This document shows positions 14,042 to 21,921 of a DNA stretch of 25,107 bases, in pieces. The position numbers were made by a program, and so were the translations under genes. The stretch comes from WHSM01 sp050701635 (GTDB lineage Bacteria; Actinomycetota; Actinomycetes; Mycobacteriales; Micromonosporaceae): NCBI GenBank assembly GCA_050701635.1, contig JBOGDF010000031.1, forward strand, positions 1 through 25,107, in the 5' to 3' direction. How positions within the stretch are numbered: the first letter of the stretch is position 1; each line of letters opens with the position of its first letter. The notes under the pieces were generated by a model that saw nothing but the letters and a program-made list of their open reading frames with translations, was not told where the DNA came from and did not search any database.

Positions 14042-15790
14042 GTGACCGCTGGGCCTGATCCTGGGCGGATGTCGGATGAGCGGACCGGGCGCCGTCGGGA
14101 CGCGGGCGGCACGGCGCTGCGGTGGGTGGCGCATCCCGCGACGGTCCTGGCCACCGTGGCGCTGCTGGTCAACGACCACGTGCTGAAGGCGGCCTGGCCC
14201 GGCCCGGTGACCGGCAAGCTGAGCGACGTCGCCGGGCTGGTGGTGGCGCCGCCGCTGCTGGCGGTCGCGGTCGGGCTGCTGCTGCCACGGCTGCCGGCAC
14301 TCTGGCTCGGGTACGGGTCGTTGGCGGTCACCGGCGCCGGCTTCGGGTGGGTGAAGCTGACCGACGGCGGGGCCGCGGCGGCGTCGGCGGCGTGGAGCGT
14401 GGTCGCCGGGCCGTCGTACATCCTGAAGGATCCGACCGATCTGATCGCGCTCCCGGCGCTGGTCCTCGCGGGGTGGGCGTGGCGCCGCAGCCGGCGGGCG
14501 CCGTCGCCGGATGAAACCCAGGTCGCGGCGGTACGCCTGCTGCTCGGCCTCCCGCTCGCCATGCTCGCTGTCGCCGCCACGTCCGCGCCCAACCAGCCCG
14601 ACGCGGTGACCGTGGTAGAGGAACGCGACGGCAAGGTCGTGGTCGCCGGCACCTTCGATCCGCTGGTGGCCGGCGCCGACCTTGATCACTGGCGCCGGCT
14701 CGCGCCCGGCGAACCACCGCTGGTCGAGGTCGATCCCGGTGACGAGCAGGGGCTCGACCGGCTGCGCCAGCTCGAGGCGTGCGTACCGGGGGAGCCGGCG
14801 CACTGCTACCGGGCCCACGGCGACAACCTGGACGCGTACCGGGACGACACCCCGAACGGTGGTCGGGTGCTGGGAGTCGACGAGTCCACCGACGGTGGGC
14901 TCACCTGGCGTACGGCCTGGGAGATGCCCGCCGGCCGGTGGTTGTTCCTGGCCCGGGAGCACGAGCTCTGGCGCAACCGCGACGACAAGTTGCTGGCCAG
15001 CGTCGACATCCTGGTACGCGAGGTGCCCGGCGGCCACCAGGTGATCGTCGCCAACGGCGTGGAAGGCCTCCTGGTACGTGACGCCGGCGGCGACTGGCGC
15101 CGGGTCGGGATCGCGCTGCCCGAAGTCGCGCCGTCGCCGGTGCCGGTGCCGTCGGACGCCACGTCGCCGCCTCCGCAGCAGCAGTATCAGCGCGCTGTCG
15201 AGATCCGGCCCGCGCGCCCCCACGGGTTCGGCCGCCACCTGGCGGTGGAGGGGGCGTGGGCAGTGCTGGCGGTGCTGATCGCGATGACACTCGGCGGGTA
15301 CGTGGTGACGGCCCGGATCTTCCGGGTACGCCCGCTCGGCGCCGCACTGTGGGCGGCGCTGCCGCTCACGGGTCTCGCCGTGGCGGTGGTGTTCGGTGTG
15401 GGGGTGCTGCTGTTCATCGACTCGACGCTGGCGAGTGGGTTAGCGCTGTTGCTCGCCATATTCCTGGTGCTGCAGTTCGGGATGCTGCAGCGGGACGTAC
15501 CCCGGCTGCGGGGGTTGCTCGTCTCGCTGAGCGCCGTGGGAAGCGGCGTGGCCTTCCTCGCGCCGTACCTGGCCTGGTCCGCCGGGTGGCTGGAGTCGTA
15601 CCCGGACGCCAAGTGGTACGCCTGGCTGACCGGCGGGGCGGGCCTGCTGCTCACCGCGGCGGTCGCCTGGTACGCCGCACGCCACCCCATCCCGCCGCGC
15701 CCCCCACCACCGCGGTACGCCCCCGGCGGGCCGGACTACGTGACGGGGCCCACCGGCAGCGGGGCGCCGTCGAAGTCGACCATCGAGTAG
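14042..15790 (+). CDS. Large multi-pass membrane protein with extracytoplasmic Asp-box-containing domain
   Basis: The protein has up to 582 residues from GTG 14042; ATG 14069 is an alternative start and neither has a clear ribosome binding site. The N-terminal 190 residues hold about five hydrophobic helices (for example LLVNDHVLKAAWPGPVTGKLSDVAG followed by a long V/A/L stretch, and LLLGLPLAMLAVAATSA). Residues about 195-385 are soluble, with two cysteines (ACVPGEPAHCY) and ESTDGGLTWR, which fits the S-x-D-x-G-x-x-W Asp-box of sialidase/BNR propellers. A Pro/Ser/Gln linker follows, then about four more helices and a proline-rich tail. The soluble part probably lies outside the membrane. No enzyme family is recognised and a single Asp-box does not show sialidase activity. 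Its last 55 bases overlap the 3' end of glpX on the other strand. Confidence 0.75.
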   Translation: MTAGPDPGRMSDERTGRRRDAGGTALRWVAHPATVLATVALLVNDHVLKAAWPGPVTGKLSDVAGLVVAPPLLAVAVGLLLPRLPALWLGYGSLAVTGAGFGWVKLTDGGAAAASAAWSVVAGPSYILKDPTDLIALPALVLAGWAWRRSRRAPSPDETQVAAVRLLLGLPLAMLAVAATSAPNQPDAVTVVEERDGKVVVAGTFDPLVAGADLDHWRRLAPGEPPLVEVDPGDEQGLDRLRQLEACVPGEPAHCYRAHGDNLDAYRDDTPNGGRVLGVDESTDGGLTWRTAWEMPAGRWLFLAREHELWRNRDDKLLASVDILVREVPGGHQVIVANGVEGLLVRDAGGDWRRVGIALPEVAPSPVPVPSDATSPPPQQQYQRAVEIRPARPHGFGRHLAVEGAWAVLAVLIAMTLGGYVVTARIFRVRPLGAALWAALPLTGLAVAVVFGVGVLLFIDSTLASGLALLLAIFLVLQFGMLQRDVPRLRGLLVSLSAVGSGVAFLAPYLAWSAGWLESYPDAKWYAWLTGGAGLLLTAAVAWYAARHPIPPRPPPPRYAPGGPDYVTGPTGSGAPSKSTIE

Positions 15791-16797
15791 CGGCGCAGCT
15801 TCTCCAGCCGGTGATACGAGTCGATCACCCGGATCGTGCCGCTCTTGGAGCGCATCACGATCGACTGGGTGGAGGCGCCGCCGGAGCGGTAGTGCACGCC
15901 GCGCAGCAGGTTGCCGTCGGTGATGCCGGTGGCGCAGAAGAACATGTTGTCGCCGGAGACCAGGTCGTCGGTGGACAGCACCCGGCTCAGGTCGTGGCCG
16001 GCGTCGATCGCCTTCTGCCGCTCCTCGTCGTCGCGGGGCCAGAGTCGGGCCTGGATCGCGCCGCCCATGCACTTGAGCGCGCAGGCGGCGATGATGCCTT
16101 CCGGCGTACCGCCGACGCCCATCAGTACGTCGACGCCGCTGGACTCCCGGGCGGCGCTGATCGCACCGGCGACGTCGCCGTCGGAGATGAACGCGATCCG
16201 AGCGCCCGCGTCGCGTACCTCCGTGACGAGTTGCTCGTGCCGTGACCGGTCCAGGATGCAGACCGTGACGTCGGAGATCGCCGACCGCTTCGCCGCCGCG
16301 ATCCGGCGCAGGTTCTCGGAGACCGGGGCGGTGATGTCGATGGCGTCCACGCAGTCCGGGCCGACGGCGAGCTTCTCCATGTAGAACACCGCCGACGGGT
16401 CGAACATGGCGCCCCGCTCGGTCACCGCCAGCACGGCCAGCGCGTTCGGCATGCCCTTGCTCATCAGGGTGGTGCCGTCGATCGGGTCGACCGCGACGTC
16501 CACCTCGGCGCCGCTGCCGTCGCCGACGTGCTCGCCGTTGTAGAGCATCGGCGCGTTGTCCTTCTCGCCCTCGCCGATCACCACCACGCCGCGCATCGGC
16601 ACCGAGTTGATCAGCAGCCGCATCGCGTCGACGGCGGCCTGGTCGCCGCCCTCCTTGTCGCCCCGGCCCACCCAGCGGCCGGCGGCCATCGCGGCGGCTT
16701 CGGTGACCCTTACCAGGTCCATCGCCAGGTTGCGGTCGAGATCCTCGGTGGTGCGTACGTCCTCGGTGGGCTGGGGCTCGGCCGGCGGGGCGGTCAT
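15736..16797 (-). CDS. glpX: Class II fructose-1,6-bisphosphatase
   Basis: The 353-residue product is GlpX-type FBPase (EC 3.1.3.11), hydrolysing fructose 1,6-bisphosphate to fructose 6-phosphate in gluconeogenesis. Metal and substrate motifs are present in order: GRGDKEGGDQAAVDAMR, VIGEGEKDNAPMLYNGE, the Li+-sensitive phosphatase motif VDPIDGTT, and GGTPEGIIAACALKCMGG near the C-terminal third. ATG 16797 is preceded on the minus strand by TAGGAGG at good spacing, so the 11 codons that remain open upstream are not used. The enzyme is the main FBPase of actinobacteria. It diverges from the DUF4245 gene, an arrangement also seen for glpX in Mycobacterium tuberculosis (Rv1099c/Rv1100). A fumarase gene, which accompanies it there, is not in this window. 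The 3' end overlaps the convergent membrane-protein gene by 55 bases. Confidence 0.97.
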   Translation of the reverse strand: MTAPPAEPQPTEDVRTTEDLDRNLAMDLVRVTEAAAMAAGRWVGRGDKEGGDQAAVDAMRLLINSVPMRGVVVIGEGEKDNAPMLYNGEHVGDGSGAEVDVAVDPIDGTTLMSKGMPNALAVLAVTERGAMFDPSAVFYMEKLAVGPDCVDAIDITAPVSENLRRIAAAKRSAISDVTVCILDRSRHEQLVTEVRDAGARIAFISDGDVAGAISAARESSGVDVLMGVGGTPEGIIAACALKCMGGAIQARLWPRDDEERQKAIDAGHDLSRVLSTDDLVSGDNMFFCATGITDGNLLRGVHYRSGGASTQSIVMRSKSGTIRVIDSYHRLEKLRRYSMVDFDGAPLPVGPVT

Positions 16798-16980
16798 CGC
16801 AAACCTCCTACGAGCTGGCGGCTGTGGCACGGTCGCGTACCGTCAGCGCGGGACGAAGGGCTACCCGAATCTTGGCAGACCTGACCGATCGTTCACCATC
16901 GGGGTTACGGCTTGCAGCGGGATGCACACTCGCGCGGCCCGGTGTCCGTCGCGCTCCACGCCATGGGGGACGATGTGATC
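16798..16980. promoter_or_regulatory. Divergent promoter region glpX / DUF4245 gene
   Basis: This 183-base space must contain the promoters of both divergent genes. A CCGAT-N8-ATCGG inverted repeat is visible at about 16883-16900. I cannot point to convincing -35/-10 pairs for either gene. Confidence 0.35.
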
Positions 16981-17511
16981 GTGACCAGTCCGAGCCCCGC
17001 CACGAGCCCGAGCGAGCGCCGACCACGCGATCTGGTGTGGTCGCTCGCGGTGCTGCTGGTGCCGATCGGGTTGGTGCTGCTGTTCTTCCAGTACGTCGGC
17101 GGCGACCAGGAAGTGACCGTGGTCGATCCGGCGCCGGCGATCGCCGAGGCGCGTACGGCGGGGTTGGCGGTCGCCGTACCGGGTGAGCTGCCGGACGGCT
17201 GGAAGCCGACCAGCGCGGTGACCCGTACGCAGTCCGGCACCGTAACCCTGCGCATCGGGTACGTGAGCCCCAGCGGCGGGTTCGTGCAGCTGGTGGAGTC
17301 CGACGCCGACGCCGCCGGGCTGCTGCGGCAGGAGCTGGGCGGCGGCAAGCGCCCCGACGGGGTGGCCGAGATCGGTGGCGCGTCGTGGCAGACGTACCCG
17401 GGGCGGGAGAAGGAGCGGGCGCTGGTGCTGACCGAGCCGCGACGCACCATCCTGGTGCTGGGCCAGGCTCCGGAGGCGGAGCTCCGCACCCTCGCCGCCG
17501 CCCTGCGCTGA
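16981..17511 (+). CDS. DUF4245 family membrane-anchored protein
   Basis: The 176-residue product has one membrane segment near the start (residues about 17-39, LVWSLAVLLVPIGLVLLFF) and an extracytoplasmic domain of the DUF4245 type: PGELPDGWKPTSAVTR, LRIGYVSPSGGFVQLVESD, GGASWQTYPG and LVLGQAPEAELRTLAAAL. GTG 16981 is chosen because GGGGGA lies about ten bases upstream; earlier in-frame starts at 16963 and 16975 are possible. The family is confined to Actinobacteria and has no known function; next to glpX it is a conserved neighbour, but a surface protein is unlikely to act on FBPase directly. The family call rests on motif memory and synteny. Confidence 0.85.
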   Translation: MTSPSPATSPSERRPRDLVWSLAVLLVPIGLVLLFFQYVGGDQEVTVVDPAPAIAEARTAGLAVAVPGELPDGWKPTSAVTRTQSGTVTLRIGYVSPSGGFVQLVESDADAAGLLRQELGGGKRPDGVAEIGGASWQTYPGREKERALVLTEPRRTILVLGQAPEAELRTLAAALR

Positions 17512-17544
17512 GCCGGCGCGCGCCGCCCGCCTGCCAGCGTGACC

Positions 17545-18342
17545 TCAGTCGATAAGGCGGCGGCGCATGTGGCGGGCGGCGAGCAGCCACATCGCGCCGG
17601 CGAAGATCACCAGCGCGGTGACGTGCCACAGGTCGGTCAGCGGGTGCAGCCCGAACACGGCGTGGCGTACCAGCTCGACGCAGTGGAAGAGCGGGTTGAA
17701 CTGGCTGATCACCTGCGCCCACCCGGGCAGCGTGTCGATCGGGAAGAAGGTGCCCGCGACCAGGAACAACGGGGTCAGCAGCGCCGAGATCACGTAGTTG
17801 AACGAGTCGATCCCGGGCACGATCGCGCTCATCCAGATCCCGAACAGCCCGAACCCGAAGCCGGTGAGGAATCCGATCAGCGGCACCAGCAGCATCCCGG
17901 GGCTCGGGTCCAGCCCGAAGACCATCGCGACCAGCATCGGGGCGCAGCCGTACACCCCGGATTTCAGCCCGATCCAGAGCCCTTCGCCGGTGACCAGCTC
18001 ATGGGTGTCGACCGGCGTGGTCAGCATCGCGTCGTACGTCTTCTGGTAGACGCGGCGGATGAAGGTCTGGAACATACCGGCGAACGCCGAGCTGAACAGC
18101 ACCGCGGTGGCCACGATGCCGGTGCCGAGGAACTCGATGTACTCGTATCCGGCGACCACCGCAATCAGGGAGCCGAACCCGAAGCCGAACGCCAGCAGGT
18201 AGATGGTCGGCTCGACCACCGCCGAGAACGTGGTCGACGCCCAGTAGCGGCGGAAGATCGTACGGTCGTGGAAGAGCACGCCGCCGAGCGCGCTCGGCTC
18301 GATCCAGCGCAGCCGGCGCACCGGCGTCTCCAGAGCGGTCAT
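17545..18342 (-). CDS. ABC-2 type transporter permease (DrrB/NodJ family)
   Basis: The 265-residue product has six hydrophobic segments and the ABC-2 layout of NodJ/DrrB permeases. After a short cytoplasmic start come FRRYWASTTFSAVVEPTIYLLAFG (first helix region), YIEFLGTGIVATAVLFSSAFAG, RRVYQKTYDAMLTTPVDTHEL (the conserved cytoplasmic loop that meets the ATPase), and the C-terminal ALLTPLFLVAGTFFPIDTLPGW and FNPLFHCVELVRHAVFG motifs. Its ATG overlaps the stop of the upstream ATPase gene in ATGA, so the two are translationally coupled. The pair should form a 2+2 exporter for a lipid, a drug or a glycolipid. The substrate cannot be told from the sequence. The gene converges on the DUF4245 gene. 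Confidence 0.93.
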   Translation of the reverse strand: MTALETPVRRLRWIEPSALGGVLFHDRTIFRRYWASTTFSAVVEPTIYLLAFGFGFGSLIAVVAGYEYIEFLGTGIVATAVLFSSAFAGMFQTFIRRVYQKTYDAMLTTPVDTHELVTGEGLWIGLKSGVYGCAPMLVAMVFGLDPSPGMLLVPLIGFLTGFGFGLFGIWMSAIVPGIDSFNYVISALLTPLFLVAGTFFPIDTLPGWAQVISQFNPLFHCVELVRHAVFGLHPLTDLWHVTALVIFAGAMWLLAARHMRRRLID

Positions 18343-19259
18343 TCCACACTCTCCCCGGTGAGGGTCACGAACACGTCCTCCAGGTTGGCGGGACGGCGTA
18401 CGCCGCCTTCACCGAGCGCCTCGGCGAGCGACGGCGGGATCTGCTCGGCGCGCAGCACCGACACGCTCGGGCCGGCGCGCCGGGTGGTCAGCCCGGCGGC
18501 CTGCGCCAGCGACTCCACCTCCGCCAGCCGCTCCGGCGGGCCGAAATACTCCATCGCGGCGTCGCCGGCGTGGTTGCCGATCAGCTTCGCGGGGGCGTCG
18601 CGGGCGACGATCCGCCCGTGGTTCATCATCGCCACGTCGTCGGCGAGCCGCTCCGCCTCCTCGATGTAGTGCGTCGACATCAACACCGTGACGCCCTGCG
18701 TACGCAGCCCGTCGATCAGCGACCACAGATCCTGCCGCACCTGCGGGTCGAGCCCCACGGTCGGCTCGTCGAGCAGCACCAGCTGCGGCCGGTGCACCAG
18801 CCCGCGCGCGATCAGCAGCCGGCGCCGCATCCCGCCCGACAGCGTGTCGACCTGGGTGTCGGCGCGGCCGGTGAGCTGGGCGATGCCGAGCGCCCGCTCC
18901 ACCGCGGCGGCCCGCTCCCGGCGCGGCACCCGGTAGAGCCGGGCGAACACCTCGAGATTGGCGCGTACGGACAGCTCGGCGTCGAGGTTGTCCTGCTGGG
19001 GGACCACGCCCATCAACGCCCGCGCCTGCTTGCTGCGGGACGGCACCGGGTGACCCAGCACCGTGATCTCGCCCTCGTTGGCGATCGCCTGCGCGGTGAG
19101 CAGCCGCATCGTGGTCGACTTGCCGGCGCCATTCGGGCCGAGCAGCCCGAGGCAGATCCCGGACGGCACGTCGAGGTCGAGCCGGTCGACCGCGGTCAGC
19201 TGACCGAACCGTTTGGTGATGCCCCGAATGCTGATCGCCAGCTGTTGCGCGCCGTCCAT
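18339..19259 (-). CDS. ABC transporter ATP-binding protein (DrrA/NodI family)
   Basis: The 306-residue product has a complete nucleotide-binding domain: Walker A LLGPNGAGKST, Q-loop in VVPQQDNLD, signature LSGGMRRRL, Walker B LVLLDEPTVGLD and H-loop STHY. It is followed by a C-terminal extension of about 80 residues ending in NLEDVFVTLTG, as in the DrrA/CcmA-type drug and lipid exporters. I use ATG 19259; GTG 19268 three codons upstream falls inside the likely -10 box TAACGT (19272 down to 19267 on the minus strand), so a leaderless start at 19259 is favoured. It is the first gene of a two-gene operon with the permease. The promoter lies in the 30-base gap behind xseB, so this operon is likely separable from xseA-xseB while read-through remains possible. 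Confidence 0.95.
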   Translation of the reverse strand: MDGAQQLAISIRGITKRFGQLTAVDRLDLDVPSGICLGLLGPNGAGKSTTMRLLTAQAIANEGEITVLGHPVPSRSKQARALMGVVPQQDNLDAELSVRANLEVFARLYRVPRRERAAAVERALGIAQLTGRADTQVDTLSGGMRRRLLIARGLVHRPQLVLLDEPTVGLDPQVRQDLWSLIDGLRTQGVTVLMSTHYIEEAERLADDVAMMNHGRIVARDAPAKLIGNHAGDAAMEYFGPPERLAEVESLAQAAGLTTRRAGPSVSVLRAEQIPPSLAEALGEGGVRRPANLEDVFVTLTGESVE

Positions 19260-19266
19260 TGCTCGC

Positions 19267-19272
19267 ACGTTA
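19267..19272 (-). promoter_or_regulatory. Putative -10 box for leaderless ABC operon
   Basis: On the minus strand TAACGT is followed by 7 bases and then ATG 19259, with no ribosome binding site. The matching -35 would fall over the last codons of xseB; no good TTGACA is seen there. Confidence 0.45.
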
Positions 19273-19289
19273 CGTCGGGGGTACGACAG

Positions 19290-19511
19290 TCAGCCACCGT
19301 TTTCCGTGTCGCCGGCCGACTCGCGGGCGGCCCGGGCGGCGTCAAGCTTCTCCCGGGCGCCGTCCAGCTTGGCCTGGCACAGGTCGGCGAGCTGCTCGCC
19401 GCGCTCCCACAGCGCCAGCGACTCCTCGAGCGTGGCGCCGCCGGCTTCCAGCTTCTCCACCACCTCGGCCAGCTCGCCGCGCGCCGCCTCGTAACTCATC
19501 TCGTCCGTCAT
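19290..19511 (-). CDS. xseB: Exodeoxyribonuclease VII small subunit
   Basis: The 73-residue product is the XseB subunit, which binds the long coiled coil of XseA and is needed for exonuclease VII activity (EC 3.1.11.6, degradation of single-stranded DNA from both ends). The helix-turn-helix hairpin is typical: SYEAARGELAEVVEKLEAGG, then TLEESLALWERGEQLADLCQ and a third helix KLDGAREKLDAARAA. Its ATG overlaps the xseA stop in TGATG, so the two are coupled, as in most bacteria. The reading frame remains open upstream, but the ATG at 19511 fits family length. Confidence 0.93.
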   Translation of the reverse strand: MTDEMSYEAARGELAEVVEKLEAGGATLEESLALWERGEQLADLCQAKLDGAREKLDAARAARESAGDTENGG

Positions 19512-20791
19512 CAGCCTGCCTCGGTTTTGTGGCCATTCTGCGGTTTCCGCTTGCCGCCAGACCGCGATATGGCCACAGAACCCGCGACGGCAGCCAGCTC
19601 GCCCTCGGCCAAGCGGATGTGGAGCGCGTCGCCGTCGGCCACGTCGGTGGGGTGGCGGACGACCGCGCCGTCGGGACGGTGCACCACGGCGTACCCCCGG
19701 GAAAGGGTTGCCTGAGGGGACAACGCACGCAGCCGCGCGCGGGTGTGGCTCAGCTCGGCGGCGGCCGCGTCCAACCGGTGCCGCAGGCAGCGGTCCGCCC
19801 GCTGTCGCAGTGCCGCGACCTGCTCGGCGGCGCGGTCCAGCAGGGTGTCGGGCCGGGCCAGCGCCGGGCGGGTACGCAGCGCGTCCAGCCGGTGCTGCTC
19901 GCGGGCCAGCAGGTTGCCGACCGCGCGGTCGAGCCGTTGCCGCGCCACGGCGACCAGCCGGGTCTCCTCGGCCAGGTCGGGCACGATCCGCTTCGCCGCG
20001 TCGGTCGGGGTGGAGGCCCGTACGTCGGCGACGTAGTCCACCAGCGGAGTGTCGGTCTCGTGGCCGATCGCGCTCACCACGGCGGTACGGCAGGCGTACA
20101 CCGCGCGGCACAGCGCCTCGTCGGAGAACGGCAGCAGATCCTCGGTGCTGCCGCCGCCCCGGGCCAGCACGATCACGTCCACCTCGGGGTCGCGGTCCAG
20201 GCCGGCGAGCGCCTCGATCATCGCCGGTACGGCGTGCGGCCCCTGCACCGCCACGTTGACCACCCGGAACCGTACCCCCGGCCAGCGGCGGCGGGCGTTG
20301 CTCAGCACGTCGCGTTCGGCGGCGCTGGCGCGTCCGGTGACCAGCCCGACGCAGTGCGGCAGGAACGGCGGGCGCCGCTTCAACGCGGGATCGAACAGCC
20401 CCTCCGCGGCGAGCAGCTTCTTGAGCCGTTCCAGCCGCGCCAGCAGCTCGCCGAGCCCGACGTGGCGCAGCTCGTCGGCGCGCAGCGACAGCGTGCCGCG
20501 GGCGGCGTAGAACTCCGGGCGGGCGTGCACCAGCACCCGCGCGCCCTCCCGCAACGGCGGCACGCAGGCGTCGTACGCGTCACTCCACGTGGTCACCTGC
20601 AGGCTGATGTCCGCGGACGGGTCACGCAGCGTGAGGAAAACCCGGTTGCTGCCGGGTCGGCGGGTCACCTGCGCCACCTGGCCGTCGACCCACACCCAGC
20701 CCAGCTTCGCGATCCACGAGCTGATCTTCTGGCTCACCACACGTACCGGCCACGGCTCTTCCGGGCTGGTACGCGCAACAGGCTCGGCCAC
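19511..20791 (-). CDS. xseA: Exodeoxyribonuclease VII large subunit
   Basis: The 426-residue product is XseA. Order: an OB-fold at residues about 10-115 (VRVVSQKISSWIAKLGWVWVDGQVAQ, FLTLRDPSADISLQVT), then the catalytic domain with FLPHCVGLVTGRASAAERDVL, VDVIVLARGGGSTEDLLPFSDEAL and the conserved SAIGHETDTPLVDYVADVRASTPTDAAK, then a long helical arm (DRAVGNLLAREQHRLDALRTR) and the C-terminal SPQATLSRGYAVV motif. GTG 20791 gives the family's usual N-terminus; the 58 open codons upstream read into the divergent ispH promoter. A TAGGCT box 8 bases before the GTG suggests a leaderless transcript. It is divergent from ispH, the gene order also found in Mycobacterium tuberculosis. Confidence 0.95.
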   Translation of the reverse strand: MAEPVARTSPEEPWPVRVVSQKISSWIAKLGWVWVDGQVAQVTRRPGSNRVFLTLRDPSADISLQVTTWSDAYDACVPPLREGARVLVHARPEFYAARGTLSLRADELRHVGLGELLARLERLKKLLAAEGLFDPALKRRPPFLPHCVGLVTGRASAAERDVLSNARRRWPGVRFRVVNVAVQGPHAVPAMIEALAGLDRDPEVDVIVLARGGGSTEDLLPFSDEALCRAVYACRTAVVSAIGHETDTPLVDYVADVRASTPTDAAKRIVPDLAEETRLVAVARQRLDRAVGNLLAREQHRLDALRTRPALARPDTLLDRAAEQVAALRQRADRCLRHRLDAAAAELSHTRARLRALSPQATLSRGYAVVHRPDGAVVRHPTDVADGDALHIRLAEGELAAVAGSVAISRSGGKRKPQNGHKTEAG

Positions 20792-20799
20792 GGTCGCCA

Positions 20800-20805
20800 A
20801 GCCTA
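20800..20805 (-). promoter_or_regulatory. Putative -10 box for leaderless xseA-xseB
   Basis: On the minus strand TAGGCT ends 8 bases before GTG 20791. There is no purine-rich ribosome binding site between them. Confidence 0.4.
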
Positions 20806-20881
20806 CGGCCCGGCCCGCGGTGACGTGGTCAAGGTCTCGCAGCCGGGGTGGTGACCACAGGCAGGGCCGGGGGTACGCACG

Positions 20882-20887
20882 TACCAT
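20882..20887 (+). promoter_or_regulatory. Putative -10 box of ispH
   Basis: TACCAT fits TANNNT; transcription would start near 20894, leaving a leader of about 34 bases with AGGAG at 20918-20922 before the GTG at 20928. The ATG inside the box (20886) is in frame, but as part of a promoter it is unlikely to be the start. Confidence 0.4.
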
Positions 20888-20927
20888 GGCCGGGAGTGGC
20901 CGTACCGCCGAGACCGCAGGAGTCGAT

Positions 20928-21896
20928 GTGACCGCAGGGACGCGCAAGCGCGTGCTGCTCGCCAAGCCGCGGGGCTACTGCGCCGGGGTGGACCGCGCCG
21001 TCGAGGTGGTGGAGAAGGCCCTCGACCTGTACGGCGCGCCGATCTACGTACGGAAGCAGATCGTGCACAACCGGCACGTGGTGCAGACCCTGGAGGCCCG
21101 GGGCGCGATCTTCGTGGAGGAGAACGAGGAGGTCCCCGAGGGGGCCACCGTGGTGTTCTCCGCGCACGGCGTGGCGCCCGAGGTGCACGAGCAGGCGCGC
21201 GAGCGCAACCTGCGCGCGATCGACGCCACCTGCCCGCTGGTCACGAAGGTGCACCAGGAGGCGAAGCGGTTCGCCCGCGAGGGCTACGACATCGTGTTGA
21301 TCGGCCACGAAGGCCACGAGGAAGTGATCGGCACGATGGGCGAGGCGCCGGCCAGCATCCAGCTGGTGGACGGCCCTTCCGGGGTCGACGACGTGAAGGT
21401 CAAGGACCCGTCGAAGGTGGTGTGGCTGTCGCAGACCACGCTGTCGGTGGACGAGACCATGGAGACCGTCGACCGGCTCAAGACCAAGCTGCCGATGCTG
21501 CAGTCGCCGCCCAGCGACGACATCTGCTACGCCACGCAGAACCGCCAGGTCGCGGTGAAGGAGATGGCCGCCGCGTGCGACCTGGTGATCGTGGTCGGCT
21601 CGGTGAATTCGTCCAACTCGCAGCGGCTGGTCGAGGTGGCGCTGGACGCCGGCGCGCGGGCGTCGTACCTGGTCGACTTCGCCCACGAGATCTCCGAGGA
21701 GTGGCTCGACGGCGTCACCACCGTCGGAGTGACCTCCGGCGCCTCGGTGCCTGACGACCTGGTGCAGCAGGTGCTGGCGTGGCTCGCCGAGCGCGGCTAC
21801 GGCGACGTCGAGGAGATCACCACCGCCGAAGAGCGCCTGGTCTTCGCGCTGCCCCCCGAGCTGCGCCGCGACCTCAAGGCCGCTGCCAAGGCCTAG
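20928..21896 (+). CDS. ispH: 4-hydroxy-3-methylbut-2-enyl diphosphate reductase
   Basis: The 322-residue product is IspH/LytB (EC 1.17.7.4), the last step of the MEP pathway, making isopentenyl and dimethylallyl diphosphate from HMBPP with a [4Fe-4S] cluster. The three cluster cysteines are Cys18 (PRGYCAGV), Cys102 (DATCPLV) and Cys200 (DDICYATQNRQ). The substrate-binding histidines lie in IVHNRHVV, SAHGVAP and GHEGHEEVIG, and the SVNSSNSQRL segment that binds the diphosphate is present. GTG 20928 has AGGAG at 20918-20922; longer in-frame starts would enter the promoter. The enzyme feeds the cis-prenyltransferase at 6676. The ferredoxin-NADP reductase in this window could plausibly supply electrons, an inference only. 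Confidence 0.97.
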   Translation: MTAGTRKRVLLAKPRGYCAGVDRAVEVVEKALDLYGAPIYVRKQIVHNRHVVQTLEARGAIFVEENEEVPEGATVVFSAHGVAPEVHEQARERNLRAIDATCPLVTKVHQEAKRFAREGYDIVLIGHEGHEEVIGTMGEAPASIQLVDGPSGVDDVKVKDPSKVVWLSQTTLSVDETMETVDRLKTKLPMLQSPPSDDICYATQNRQVAVKEMAAACDLVIVVGSVNSSNSQRLVEVALDAGARASYLVDFAHEISEEWLDGVTTVGVTSGASVPDDLVQQVLAWLAERGYGDVEEITTAEERLVFALPPELRRDLKAAAKA

Positions 21897-21921
21897 CCGG
21901 CGTTAGTCCGGCTCGCCGGCT
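21895..21921. terminator. Possible bidirectional terminator between ispH and rmuC
   Basis: AGCCGGC (21895-21901) and GCCGGCT (21915-21921) form a perfect 7-bp stem with a 13-base loop across the 6-base gap between the convergent stop codons. No T-tract is present on either side, so the call is weak. Confidence 0.3.

Noticed and set aside
13004..15238. 744-codon antisense ORF spanning the ferredoxin-NADP reductase and membrane-protein genes
   Set aside because: It crosses two plus-strand genes with clear coding signals and encodes a low-complexity product.
17539..18669. Plus-strand ORF opposite the ABC permease and ATPase
   Set aside because: The minus strand carries all ABC motifs; the plus product is His/Gln/Arg-rich and unrelated to any family.
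20589..20927. N-terminal extension of ispH into the upstream open frame
   Set aside because: It would run antisense through the 5' end of xseA and through the ispH -10 box; the GTG at 20928 has a good ribosome binding site and gives the family N-terminus.
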